From: Ilyonectria destructans
Taxonomy: Eukaryota; Ascomycota; Sordariomycetes; Hypocreales; Nectriaceae
DNA: 64,000 nucleotides
Direction of reading: 5' to 3'
NCBI GenBank assembly: GCA_020740775.1
Contig: JAHEWK010000003.1
Coordinates: forward strand, 3,100,001 to 3,164,000
Below are positions 12,561-22,078 of the stretch, piece by piece; position 1 is the first letter of the stretch; the number at the start of each line of letters is the position of its first letter. The position numbers were made by a program, and so were the translations under genes. The notes beneath the pieces were generated by a model. That model saw only the letters and a program-made list of their open reading frames with translations, ran no database searches and had not been told where the DNA came from.

Positions 12561-12842
12561 ATGGAACCTCCCTCTAAGATGGATTCGTCTAGAGCAAAGC
12601 GCCACCGCGAAAGCAGCACCTCCAGTACCTGTCCTGTTCCGAGCAAAAAGACAAAACAGGCGACATCGATAGGGTCGACTGCTTCATCATCGTCAACTTC
12701 TTCATGTGATGGATCTGTCAACCTAGACTGCATCCCGACGATTCGCCTGGAGCCGCTCAAGCCTGCCTTTAGGGACGTCCGTTACGATGAATCAAGGGCA
12801 CGCTCGAAATCACCACAACCACCATCGCCAAGGTCACTATGA
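12561..12842 (+). CDS. Small Ser-rich protein with bipartite nuclear-localisation-like motif, unknown
   Basis: Single-exon frame of 93 residues with a clear ATG after a CT-rich leader. I do not recognise the family. Residues 11-34 have two basic clusters (KRHR, then KKTK) about 18 residues apart, like a bipartite nuclear localisation signal. A run of serines follows, then a more structured-looking stretch (CIPTIRLEPLKPAFRDV) and a basic Ser/Pro tail. Codon usage is only moderately coding-like, so this could be a real small nuclear protein or an open frame in a transcript leader. No neighbour gives a functional hint. Confidence 0.4.
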   Translation: MEPPSKMDSSRAKRHRESSTSSTCPVPSKKTKQATSIGSTASSSSTSSCDGSVNLDCIPTIRLEPLKPAFRDVRYDESRARSKSPQPPSPRSL

Positions 12843-13210
12843 TGGCCATCTACGGCATTAGCATTATTTGGATTCAGCTTGTTTCTTGATTATTTGGCAT
12901 GCATGCACACCCCCTCGGTTTATAGACGGAGGGTATGAGTAACAGGACTCAGAATGATGGTTCTTACACCACAGAGAGCGTGATCTCACAGGGAAAACCC
13001 CTGCTGGGTTCGGTATTGGGCGCTGCTATTCCAGCTAAATGAGCATTCTTTCTTTCATTATTGGCGTTTACGGATCCATAGAGGGAAGGCAATACGGTAA
13101 CTTGATCGGTAGACGGGGTCAACGTTTAGACTAGGACTGGAATTGGGATGGATCAATGGTAATTAATTATACAAGCAACGCAGACTTTTCATTAATGAAT
13201 CACCCATCGA
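12843..13210. other. Convergent intergenic region
   Basis: 368 bases between two convergent small genes. Nothing recognisable beyond AT-rich 3' flank sequence. Confidence 0.4.
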
Positions 13211-13594
13211 CTAGTATTCAAAGTCGTGCCCCGGTTCCTGAAAATCCTCCCGCCACACCACATCGGGGTCGCGACTCACCAGACTCACCTCAAAGTTCTT
13301 TTGCCTCGTTACTCGCGTATTCTCCGCCATCAACTGCTCTAACCGCGCCATGGTATTCTCATCGCCCGCCTTCTTAGCAGCCATGTACAGCTGCATCAGC
13401 TCCGCATGGCGGTATTCATATTCCAGCTTCACGCGCCGTCGCCGACTTTCCGGATCACATTTCGCGCAAGTGTCGTTGAGGTACTTGTGCTGAACAGGCG
13501 AGGTGCTGCAAGGTGAGCTGCAAGGGCTGCGTTGGGCAGCGTTCCTCGTGAAGCTGTGCCCGCAAGCCATGGTCGTTATAAGTTTGGTGCACAT
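13211..13594 (-). CDS. Small cysteine-rich protein, MC(x8)C…CxxC type, unknown function
   Basis: A 127-residue frame starting MCTKLITTMACGH. Cys2, Cys11, His13, Cys25, Cys29, Cys43 and Cys46 form a likely metal-binding head. A charged helix follows (RRRRVKLEYEYRHAELMQLYM…, about residues 50-100) and an acidic tail ending FEY. The start was chosen because the upstream open frame has no other ATG and because family-like proteins begin Met-Cys. A TTCAG-type acceptor lies just upstream, so a non-coding first exon is possible. Small proteins of this layout are common in filamentous ascomycetes but have no assigned role that I know. There is no signal peptide, so it is probably cytosolic or nuclear. 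The gene at 63434-63622 has the same Cys2/Cys11/CxxC pattern. Confidence 0.6.
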   Translation of the reverse strand: MCTKLITTMACGHSFTRNAAQRSPCSSPCSTSPVQHKYLNDTCAKCDPESRRRRVKLEYEYRHAELMQLYMAAKKAGDENTMARLEQLMAENTRVTRQKNFEVSLVSRDPDVVWREDFQEPGHDFEY

Positions 13595-14264
13595 TTGTGG
13601 ATCTTGGTCTGAATATGATGAAGGATCTAATAACGAGGTATTAGTTCCAGAGGCCCATAGATATAGACTTGCGTGGAGATTTGAAGGCGTCCTTGTTCCG
13701 TGATCTCGAGGGTAAGGCGCCGTTTGTACGTACACAGATTCTTTGTCCTCGACCTCCCCACGACCGCCACAGGCCACCACCTCTTCCAGAGAGAACAAAG
13801 ACACATGAATAATGGAGTTTGGGCTTTTGATGGTTGATTATTTTCGCTGCCTTCGTCTGGAGAGAAAGACCTCTAAACAGCAGAGGCCGTGCGTGTGGCA
13901 TGATGGTCATCCTCTTCTTCCTTGACCGCTAAAAGACCCCTGTTACCCTCAGTCAAGACACCTAAACTGTCCTCCTCTAACAAATTTTTTAGGATGAAAT
14001 CACGAGGTGAAGGATAATGAGTACGGTTTTACAGGAGGATACACACAATTGATTATTATGGTCGTCTGTTCACGCCGAGGATCTTGCTTGCGTTTCAATA
14101 CCGTACACACCAGCCAGGATCTATGTCATCATGCAGGGTAGTGAAATTATTCTAATGTGGAGTTGATTTTTCTATCTGTTATACAAGACTGGAGTGGTTT
14201 ATCGTAGCGTATATCTATCCATCACAAAACTCCAAAACACCTGGTATCATTCCTCGCTGCACCT
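13595..14264. other. Intergenic region
   Basis: 670 bases, partly AT-rich, holding the promoter of the small cysteine-rich gene and the 3' flank of the transporter gene. No further feature recognised. Confidence 0.4.
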
Positions 14265-16223
14265 TTATTTTTTCTCCTCAGATGACTCCTTCTCTTGATC
14301 CGGGGACTCCGCCGCTGGTGGCCCCTGCTTTCCCTGCTTTCCCTTCTTGATGCTTTTCCACTCCATAAACATTGCGCTGATCAGTCCCGCAACCGAAAGG
14401 CCCACTGCAGCTAGGAAAATGCGGGTGATTGCATAGTTGTAAGCCTCCAGAACCGCGTCCATGTACTTTTCGGGTACGACCTTGTGCAAGTCCGTAGCAC
14501 CGGTATTGACGATGGTCTTTCCATCTAGCCCGGGAATATGGGCCAGGCGTTTGACAAGCAAACTACTGAGGATAGTCTGGCCGACAGATACGAAGACGGC
14601 ACCGCCAAGCTGCTGACAAAAGAACGTGATGGCGAGTCCGGTGGATACGTCGTCCTTGGGGAGGGTGGTCTGGACTGCGAGTCCGACAGTTTGCATCCCC
14701 AAGCCAAGTCCGAAACCCACGACGAATTGATACCCGATCCAGCGAGGCGAGCCCGTCGTGGGAGTAAATGTGCTCAGAAGACCCTCGCCGATGGCCATCA
14801 CACAGGGGCAAAGAAGCATCATTGGGACGTAGTACCCGATGCGTTGGGTGAACATGGCGGATACGAAAGACGCGACCACAAGGCTCAGAACAAGGGGGAT
14901 AGTGTAGATACCGGACTTGACGGGGTCGAGGTTCTTGGTTGCTTGGACTGTGGAGGTGTTAGTGTTATCCTGGATCATGGTTTCAATGGATTCACTTACA
15001 CCATAGTGGTACATAGTAAACGGCGAGCATCATCGCGCCCGCCAGGAAGAACATAACACAAGCACCCGACAGCATAGTGCGCTGCCTGATAATCCGGAGA
15101 GGAATGGTGGCAGTTTCGGGCATCGTGACTTGGACAGTGCAAAAGGCGATGGCCGTCACACCAAATATGACAAAAAGGAGGATCAGTCTCCAGTTACTCC
15201 ATTCATATGTCGAGCCTCCCCACTGCAGAGCGAGGATGAGGCAAACCATGGAGGGGACGAAGAAAAAGGTGCCCAGCGGATCGAGTCGCGTGATGTGCTT
15301 CGTAAACGAGACGCTTTCTTGGGGCTTCTTTGGTGATTTTAGGAAGAGAAAGAGGAATAGAAAGGCGGCCGCGCCAATGGGCAGGTTCATGTAGAAGCAC
15401 CACCTCCAAGTAGCCTTCTCCGTGAAGGCACCGCCGACTAGGGGGCCACAGACGGATGAGATGCCAAACACCATTGCAAACATGGCTGTTGACATGTTAG
15501 TATATATGCAAGAGACAATAAAGGAGGGAGTGTACATTGGAACATGGGTCGCTTGTGAAGAGGTATCATGGGGATAACAGTCATCATGGAGCCCGTCATG
15601 ATACCCGCAGATCCGATACCAGCGATAGCACGACCGACGATGAAGGCCACCGAGTTGGGAGCAGCTCCGCAGAGGGCCGAACCAATCTCGAAGAGGATAA
15701 TGCAGGCGAGGAAGGTCAACCGCAGATCGTAGAAACGGTAAATCCGACCAAATACCAGCTGGAACGCGGCGGTGGTAAGCATGTAGGCTGATCCGTACCA
15801 ACCAATGTCGCCAAGACTGTTGAACTCGTTTGTGATGGCGGGGATGGCTGTCGAGAGAATAGTACGGTCGAGGGCGACGAGGAACATGGAAACGAAGGCG
15901 GAGAGGATAATGAGCCAGAACTTGAGTGTCTTGGGCTTGTAATTCTCCTCGGCCTCCTTGTCAAAGGCAGGCCCGCTTGGGGCTGGCGTCTCGACATCGG
16001 GCTCGATCGGGGATGTGAGCTGCTCAGAGGCAGGTAATGACGAGCCTTGAATGGAATCTTGCTTCTCGTCGGTTGTTGGCTTTTCCTTGACTCCAGCAGA
16101 CCATCTCTTTTTGGGATCAGTTGAGGTGTGGGTTTCGGTCGAGGATAGGGAGGTGACGGATTTGGTCCGCACAGGGGCTTTGGCATCTTGCCCAGAGGCT
16201 TTGTTGTCTTCTGGAGACGACAT
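14265..16223 (-). CDS. MFS drug:H+ antiporter, DHA2 (14-TM) type
   Basis: Three exons on the minus strand: 16223-15536, 15485-15000 and 14947-14265 (introns of 50 and 52 nt), giving 618 residues. A disordered, Ser/Thr-rich cytosolic N-terminus of about 100 residues precedes the membrane domain. The first helix carries the DHA2 signature [13 protein letters not shown]. Further family marks are a GRIYRFYD loop after helix 2, [41 protein letters not shown] and YYVPLWFQATK spanning the second splice. The tail is Lys/Glu-rich. Such transporters export toxic metabolites, fungicides or secondary metabolites across the plasma membrane; the substrate is not predictable. The gene is divergent from a Zn2Cys6 regulator 1.3 kb away, which could control it. 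Confidence 0.88.
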
Positions 16224-17553
16224 GATCGGAAGTGGGAAAGAGGAGAGATAATTAAATAATTAGAGATGTTGGTAAGTCTAATATCAATATGAGATCCAGG
16301 TCAACTGCATGCGATGTGGCTATGATGAGAACTGCTTGGCACCGCCTGACATATATATACAAAGCATGCCCGAAAGGGAGACGCGGCTAGGTGGCACCCG
16401 CATGGCCACGGCTTCGGGCACTTCGAAATTGAGAAGCCAACGGACGCAGACCGGGAATGAAATTTCGCATGTCGGCGGTGGAAATGGGCGTCTTAATGTC
16501 TTCCGTGTCCGAAGCACGCCAGACATTCGGGGACGAGCCGTACAGTCGGATCCGGGCCCGGGGACGCTAAGCTGCTTTGGGGGCCCGTGGGCTCAGGGTC
16601 CAGGAGTCGGCCGCGCCTGCCCCACGCTGTGCTGGCTCGCGCCTCCCCGCACCAGAGCCCAGCTCGGAAACCTCGGGACCGAACGGGTATCAGAGTCGCA
16701 GGTTGAACTGCGTCGGACTTCAAACCCTCACCTTTTGAGTAAGCGATCTACGAGCCTGGAGCCCTGCAGCCCTGTAGCCTAGGATCGGACGACTAATGAC
16801 CGAGTAGCTGTCGATTCGACCCTGCTCCACGTCTCTCCCCTGGCAATATTCGCATTGCCTCGTCGCATCTCGAGCAGTCCCGCCGCTCCATTCGGCCGTC
16901 TGTGACTCCGACTCTGACTCTGGCGCGGTCTACGTTGGCTGTCGACGTCAGCTTCTCCGCAAAGACAACTGGCCTGGAATCTACCCATCCACATCGCGCA
17001 CTACATATCTCCATCCCGGCCCAAACAAGAACACGGTTGACGAGCCAGGCGACCAACCACGCACGGCGCTCTGCCATCAGGTACGCCACAGGCGACGAGA
17101 CCATCTCGCCGGGCCCGAGACATCGCTCCCTCACCGGCCGTCGTTGCCGTCACCGCCCCCGACTCGTGTGTTCCCGCACGGCAAGTTGCACTACGGGCCC
17201 GACCACGCGACCCTTTGAGACCTCAACCAACCACACCCGTCCTCAGCCCTGCGACTGGATACTCGCAGCTCAGCTCAGCTGCGTTCCCAGTCCGAAACGC
17301 ATTGTCCACGACGTGGTCCACGAGATCTGGGGTCCATCGTGCATCGCGCCCCATGTATCCTGCGTCCGCCACGCACATCTGACCGGGAAAGGATACACCA
17401 CCGCCGCCACCCACTCCATCGATCATCACCACCACTCCGCCACCACCTCCTCCACACCCCCCGGCCTGACAGGCGAGCACCCCTGGCAGAGCCTCCACGG
17501 TTCTGTCTTGGCGTCCATCCACCTCTGCACTTTGCTTCTGATTGCCTCCCGTC
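16224..17553. other. Shared 1.33-kb divergent promoter region, transporter / Zn2Cys6 regulator
   Basis: A bidirectional intergenic region. The regulator side (about 16850-17553) is C-rich, with overlapping open frames typical of a long 5' leader. No gene is supported within it. Because a zinc-cluster regulator and a transporter face each other, this is the natural place for CGG-type operator sites, but I did not identify a convincing CGG(n)CCG pair. Confidence 0.45.
16351..16360 (-). promoter_or_regulatory. TATA-box candidate for the DHA2 transporter gene
   Basis: The minus strand reads GTATATATAT, about 130 bases upstream of the transporter ATG. Sequence and spacing suit a fungal TATA element; there is no further support. 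Confidence 0.35.
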
Positions 17554-20098
17554 ATGTCGGCCGAGATGCCTGCCGGAGCCTTCCCCCCAGGCACGGCCCC
17601 GCAGCAACACCCGGCGCTGTATCCCCGTCCCCAAGCCCAGTTCCAACCATTGGACCCGGCTTCTATCAAACTGACCCGCGGGACAAGCTGTGTCCTCTGC
17701 CAGCAACGCAAAGTCCGCTGCGACAAGAACAAACCCTGTGCCAATTGTGTCAAGGCCAACGTTGAGTGCCGCGTCGTCCCCCCGCAGCCGCCTCGCCGTC
17801 GCAAGAAACGCCTTCAGGAGAAGGACTTAATTGAGCGTCTCAAGAAGTATGAGAGCCTTCTGGCTGAGCATGGCGTGAAGGTCGACGCCATCGGCCACGA
17901 CTTGCGGCCAGACGACCCCCAAGTCGACGATGTCGATGAGCTTGAGAACGACTTTGATGGTCTTAAGACATCTCCTGAGGCGAGCACCTCTCCTGCAACC
18001 TCCCAGCCTGAAAAGTAACTACTTTGACCCTCATCTTAGCCGAAGCTATTGGACAAAATATGCTGACAACCGACTAGTATCGGAGGTAAATGGTTTTCGT
18101 TACACAGAGAGGTATGCTACACGAATACCAACCATACACCCAGAGACTTGTTAAACTAACCTGTGGTGTAGTTCCGTGCCAGTGAAAAAATGCTCCAAGA
18201 CTCATCAGACGAGGAGGTCGAGGTCCCTACCATTCACCGCGCATTTGACCGGATGTTTGCAACTGATGGCTTTCCCTTCATCATCGGCGGACAGCCTGGT
18301 CCCCTAGCTCAGTACCATCCCAGCCCTATCCACATCTTTCAGCTCTGGCAAATCTACATCGACAACATCAACCCCTTGCTCAAGATAACCCACGTTCCTA
18401 CTGTTCAAGCACAGATCATTGAGGCTAGCTCCAACATAGAAAAGGCCCCGAAGAGCATCGAGGCTCTCATGTTCTCTATCTACCTCATGGCCATCACCTC
18501 CCTTGAAGATGACGATGTCCAGAGAATGTTCAATGAGCCCAAACAGGAACTGTTGGGGAGATATCATACTGCGACTCAGCAAGCCGTCACTAACGCCGGT
18601 TTTATGCGTAATAATGACCCCATCCTGCTGCAGGCTTACCTCCTCTATCTTGTAAGCTCGCTAGACACTTCTTTCTGTCCCCTATCCAAACTCATACGTT
18701 TTATAGTTTGCAGTTCGTTGGTTTGTCGACCCACGACAAGTCTTCTGCCTCATTGGCATTGCAGTTCGCGTCGCCCAGCGAATGGGTCTTCATCAGGATC
18801 CGGGACAGTTTGGACTGCCCCCTTTCGAGGTTGAACAACGCCGCCGTTTATGGTGGACCCTTGTAGGCTACGACCGCCGCATAGGAGAGATGACTGGATC
18901 AACAGTTACTGCTCTCTCCAGTGGCGGTGACTGCAAGATCCCTCTGAATGTCAACGACTCAGACCTCCACATCGACGGCAAGGAGTTCCCCACCTCTCAC
19001 ACTGGCCCAACCGAGATGCTCTTCTCTCTGACCCGCATCGAGCTCGCCATGGCCGTGGCCAGTGACAGCAACCGCGACAGCCAAAAGATGAACAACCCCG
19101 ACAAGAGCCCCGTGGGTACGCCGAATTCTCGCCCTGCCGCCCCGACAATCCGGCTCGCCGGCCAAGACGGACCCTCATATACGCTTGACGGCTTCTGCGC
19201 GCACATAGAAGGCACCTATCTTACCCAATGCGACCCCAAGATCCCATTGCATTTCTTCACACTCACCATGACCCGCCAAGCCCTCTGCAAGATGCGCATC
19301 ATCAACTTCCTCGTCCGCATGCACAACAACGACTCCATCCCACTGAAGGAAATCGAACGCGAGAACCTCAGCCTCCAGGCGATCCAGATGATTGAGTACG
19401 ACAACGTCGTCCAGTCTTCCGAGTCCCTGCGCCCTTTTCGGTGGTATTCAATGCACCACTTCCCTTTCCCGGCTTACATGTTCCTCGTCCAGGAGCTGCG
19501 CCATCGTGTCTCGGGTCCTATGGTTGAGCGCGCATGGGAAGCTATCGCTAGGAACCATAGCCTTCGGAAACTGCTCAACAACTACCATAGCCCCATGCAC
19601 ATTGCCTTTGGCGGCCACTTCATCAAGGCGTGGGACGCCCATGAGGCCGCCCTCATTAGCGCCGGCAAACCTGTTAACCGCCCGGGCTTCCTCGCCGCGT
19701 TGCGTGAGCGTGCCGAAACCCGCCGGCGGGCCCGCGCCGAGAACCTCCCGGACCCGGGTCTCTCGCAGCCCAAGGTCGGCGTCCCGCGCTCCTCAGCTGC
19801 GAACGCGCCTGGTTCTATGATGACGCCTCCTACCGACCCGTCGATAGGTAGTAGCCGCGTCAACACGGGCTCTGCCGCTTCTGATAATGACTCGGGCGAG
19901 ATGGATTGGTCCTACCTCATGTCCGGGTACAACGACTCGAACAACTTCCCACCGATGGGTGGTTTCGGTTCCTTTGGCGGCGTTGGCGGCGGCATGGGTG
20001 GCCCCATGGGCGGTCCCATGGGAGGTGGTATGGGCGGTCCCATGGGAGGTATGGGCGGTATGGGAAGCCCCCCTGGAGGCAATATGTTTGGTAATTGA
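17554..20098 (+). CDS. Zn2Cys6 transcription factor with fungal middle-homology region and Gly/Met-rich tail
   Basis: Four exons: 17554-18014, 18078-18111 (34 nt), 18172-18651 and 18707-20098, giving 788 residues. The zinc cluster spans residues 46-72 with exact CX2CX6CX5CX2CX6C spacing. A basic linker (RRRKKRL) and short coiled coil (LIERLKKYESLL) follow. The Fungal_trans region is clear: SSDEE, FQLWQIYIDNINPLLKITH, then FAVRWFVDPRQVFCLIGIAV and RMGLHQDP, EVEQRRRLWWTLVGYDRR. The last 50 residues are repeats of Met-Gly-Gly-Pro. The regulator probably binds CGG-containing DNA; its targets are unknown. The first intron has a good branch site (TGCTGAC) 12 nt before its AG. A 25- or 31-nt intron from the same donor would also keep frame but is too short to be credible. 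Confidence 0.85.
19970..20092 (+). repeat. In-frame GGCGGNCCCATG-type repeat encoding Met-Gly-Gly-Pro runs
   Basis: Degenerate tandem units of 9-12 bases (GGCGGTCCCATG, GGAGGTATGGGC) make up the 3' end of the regulator gene. They encode a low-complexity Gly/Met/Pro tail. The frame is kept through all units. Confidence 0.75.
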
Positions 20099-20953
20099 AA
20101 TTTCACATGATACATGAGTACGACAGGACATACGGCGTCTTGGGAATGGCTCGGTTTATTAGAACGGAGGAACGCACAGCAGGCAAAGCTGATTGCGACA
20201 TGTGGTATATACATGAAGGAAGAATCGCATGATGAGCTGGGACTTTTAACTCAGCGGGCTGGGCGGTTAGTTGGTTGTACATATAAGTAACGACCTGTGT
20301 TATGAGAAAGGAGGCTTGGAGTAGATGGGATTTGGATTCTCCTCTCAGTTGGGATAAGCATCATATTGGCCGAGAGTACTAGACTCACAGACCATGAGTA
20401 ATGAATGAGGCTGCCATACAGCCAGGTAAATAGCAAACATCTCAGTCAATATCAGGAGCATTGTCATCATCATTTCGTCAAGTTTCTTGGAATCATCACA
20501 TATCAACCTGGCCTGTGCCCATTGCCTAATAATCCCCGATTCTGACCAGGATCCCACGTAACCCAAGACATGATGCAAACTCAATCACAGTCCCAGCCGT
20601 GCTGACTTTTTAAACCCGATGAATCTCCCTCGTGTCACCTCGGCATTGAGCGACCTCCTGTCCCGTCTTGGCGTCTTACCGGTGTCGATAATATGACTGA
20701 TCACTCAGAGACCCGAAGGCTTTCCCACCCCACACCCTTGGGGCTTTTTGAGGCTTCATGCGAGTTAACAGCCCGCTAGTGTCACCGGCCGCTCGGTGTA
20801 AATGTGCTCGCTCGCTGGTTGGGTGGTATTGGTTGGTGGGGGGCACAAACGTGCAGGTGCGCTGCACTTTGGACTCCCCCAAGTGACAGGTCAATCTAGG
20901 ATATCCTTTTGGCTGACGCTTTGATAGCTGAGCCAATTCACTGGATCCAGCTA
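20099..20953. other. Convergent intergenic region
   Basis: 855 bases between the 3' ends of the regulator and methyltransferase genes. The DNA is mixed in composition with no convincing frame, RNA gene or repeat. Confidence 0.45.
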
Positions 20954-22078
20954 TCACAGTGGCTTTTGCGCCCAGCAATCTACCCAATCGAGCCGAGCGT
21001 GAATGCGGGGGTTGTTGAAAGCCTCGAATATCTTGTGTCCCAAATCATCCGCTTCCTCTTCGGTTAACCCCATCACTTCGAATCGAGGTAACACGGCAGC
21101 GACCCAATCTTCGCAAATAGCTTGACAAAACATGCCCATCTCCCTCATTCTGGGCTCGCTATGCCACCTTCCAAGCGGAACCTGGGTGTGTTGGTCTTGA
21201 ATGTTGGCGAATCCAACTTCACGAAGATTTTCGACGATCTGCATGGGAAAGCGCAGGTTCCAGCCATATGTAGTTGTGAAAGGTCCTTCGACGAGACTGT
21301 AAAACGCGTTGAAGGGATGGTCGTCCCCAGCTGTGCCATCCTCGGAGTTAATAAACGGTACTATCTCGTGGATTTCAATCCACCCTCCTGGTTTGAGGGC
21401 CCTAGTCTGGGTTAGGTTCTCTGCTTGATTCGACAACTCAGACGGGGAGTTGTACTCAAAGGATCGCTCTATTAGCTGCCGCGGATGTCGCAAGGTCTGT
21501 AGCAACGCTCTTATATGTATCAAGTCCGCATCAATATAGATATTGGTCCAAGGGCGATGCTCGTCTTCAAGATCTTCGACTCGAAATTCAACGTTGGGTG
21601 GCGTCCAGTGCGGCTGGATAGGAGAAAGATCAGTCCCAATGACTCGGGCGCTGGGAAAATTCTCAGCCACTAAGACAAGCAAGTCAGCCAGGTTCTTCAT
21701 AGGACGAGTGGAACCAACTATCTTGGGCCCAAAAGCCGACTCCAGTCCCAAGGTCGACGATTTTTTGGGGGTGGTCCCCGATGGGAGCCACAAAGAGGTT
21801 GCCGTCAAGAAGGTAGTCAAGATACAGCTTGTGTTTTAGCCCCTCGCGGACTTGCTCGACGTCATCGTTGGGAAGGCCGTATCGGCCTTGTAAAAAGCCC
21901 TGGTATCTCCTGGAGGAAATCAGCGTCATAAAATGGGCAACATGTCTCATTCCCCGTACCTCCCGTGTTCGTACGAGTGCAGCTCTCTGGTGTTGACGGA
22001 TGTGAATTCGGACGTCCCCACGGAGTCTCCATAGTCAGATGTGGGGTCCTCTTCGGGGTCTATATCGTTGTAGTCCAT
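20954..22078 (-). CDS. LaeA-like (TAM/UMTA-type) SAM-dependent methyltransferase
   Basis: Four exons on the minus strand: 22078-21960, 21909-21719, 21669-21456 and 21401-20954, giving 323 residues. All junctions keep phase and restore the family pattern. The N-terminus is acidic, followed by HGRRYQGFLQGRYGLPND, the typical Y-x-F-P-N-D lead-in. SAM motif I is IVDLGTGVGFWA, then VIGTDLSPIQPHWTPPNV, DADLIHIRALL and LKPGGWIEIHE. These are all hallmarks of the LaeA-like family in ascomycetes. LaeA proper is a nuclear velvet partner controlling secondary metabolism; most paralogues have unknown targets. This gene lies convergent to a Zn2Cys6 regulator and near an efflux pump. One donor (GTTGGT) is non-consensus. 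It is a family member, not clearly LaeA itself. Confidence 0.85.

Noticed and set aside
12940..13060. Possible 5S rRNA or other RNA gene
   Set aside because: Checked for the 5S internal control motifs and the conserved 5' and 3' ends; they are absent. No tRNA-like A and B boxes with a foldable acceptor stem were found anywhere in the window either.
16902..17765. 287-codon frame overlapping the start of the Zn2Cys6 regulator
   Set aside because: It begins at a non-ATG codon and overlaps the zinc-cluster exon in another frame; the regulator frame is certain.
14265..22078. Complete secondary-metabolite cluster
   Set aside because: No polyketide synthase, peptide synthetase, terpene cyclase or tailoring oxidase lies beside the transporter, regulator and methyltransferase; kept only as a possible small module.
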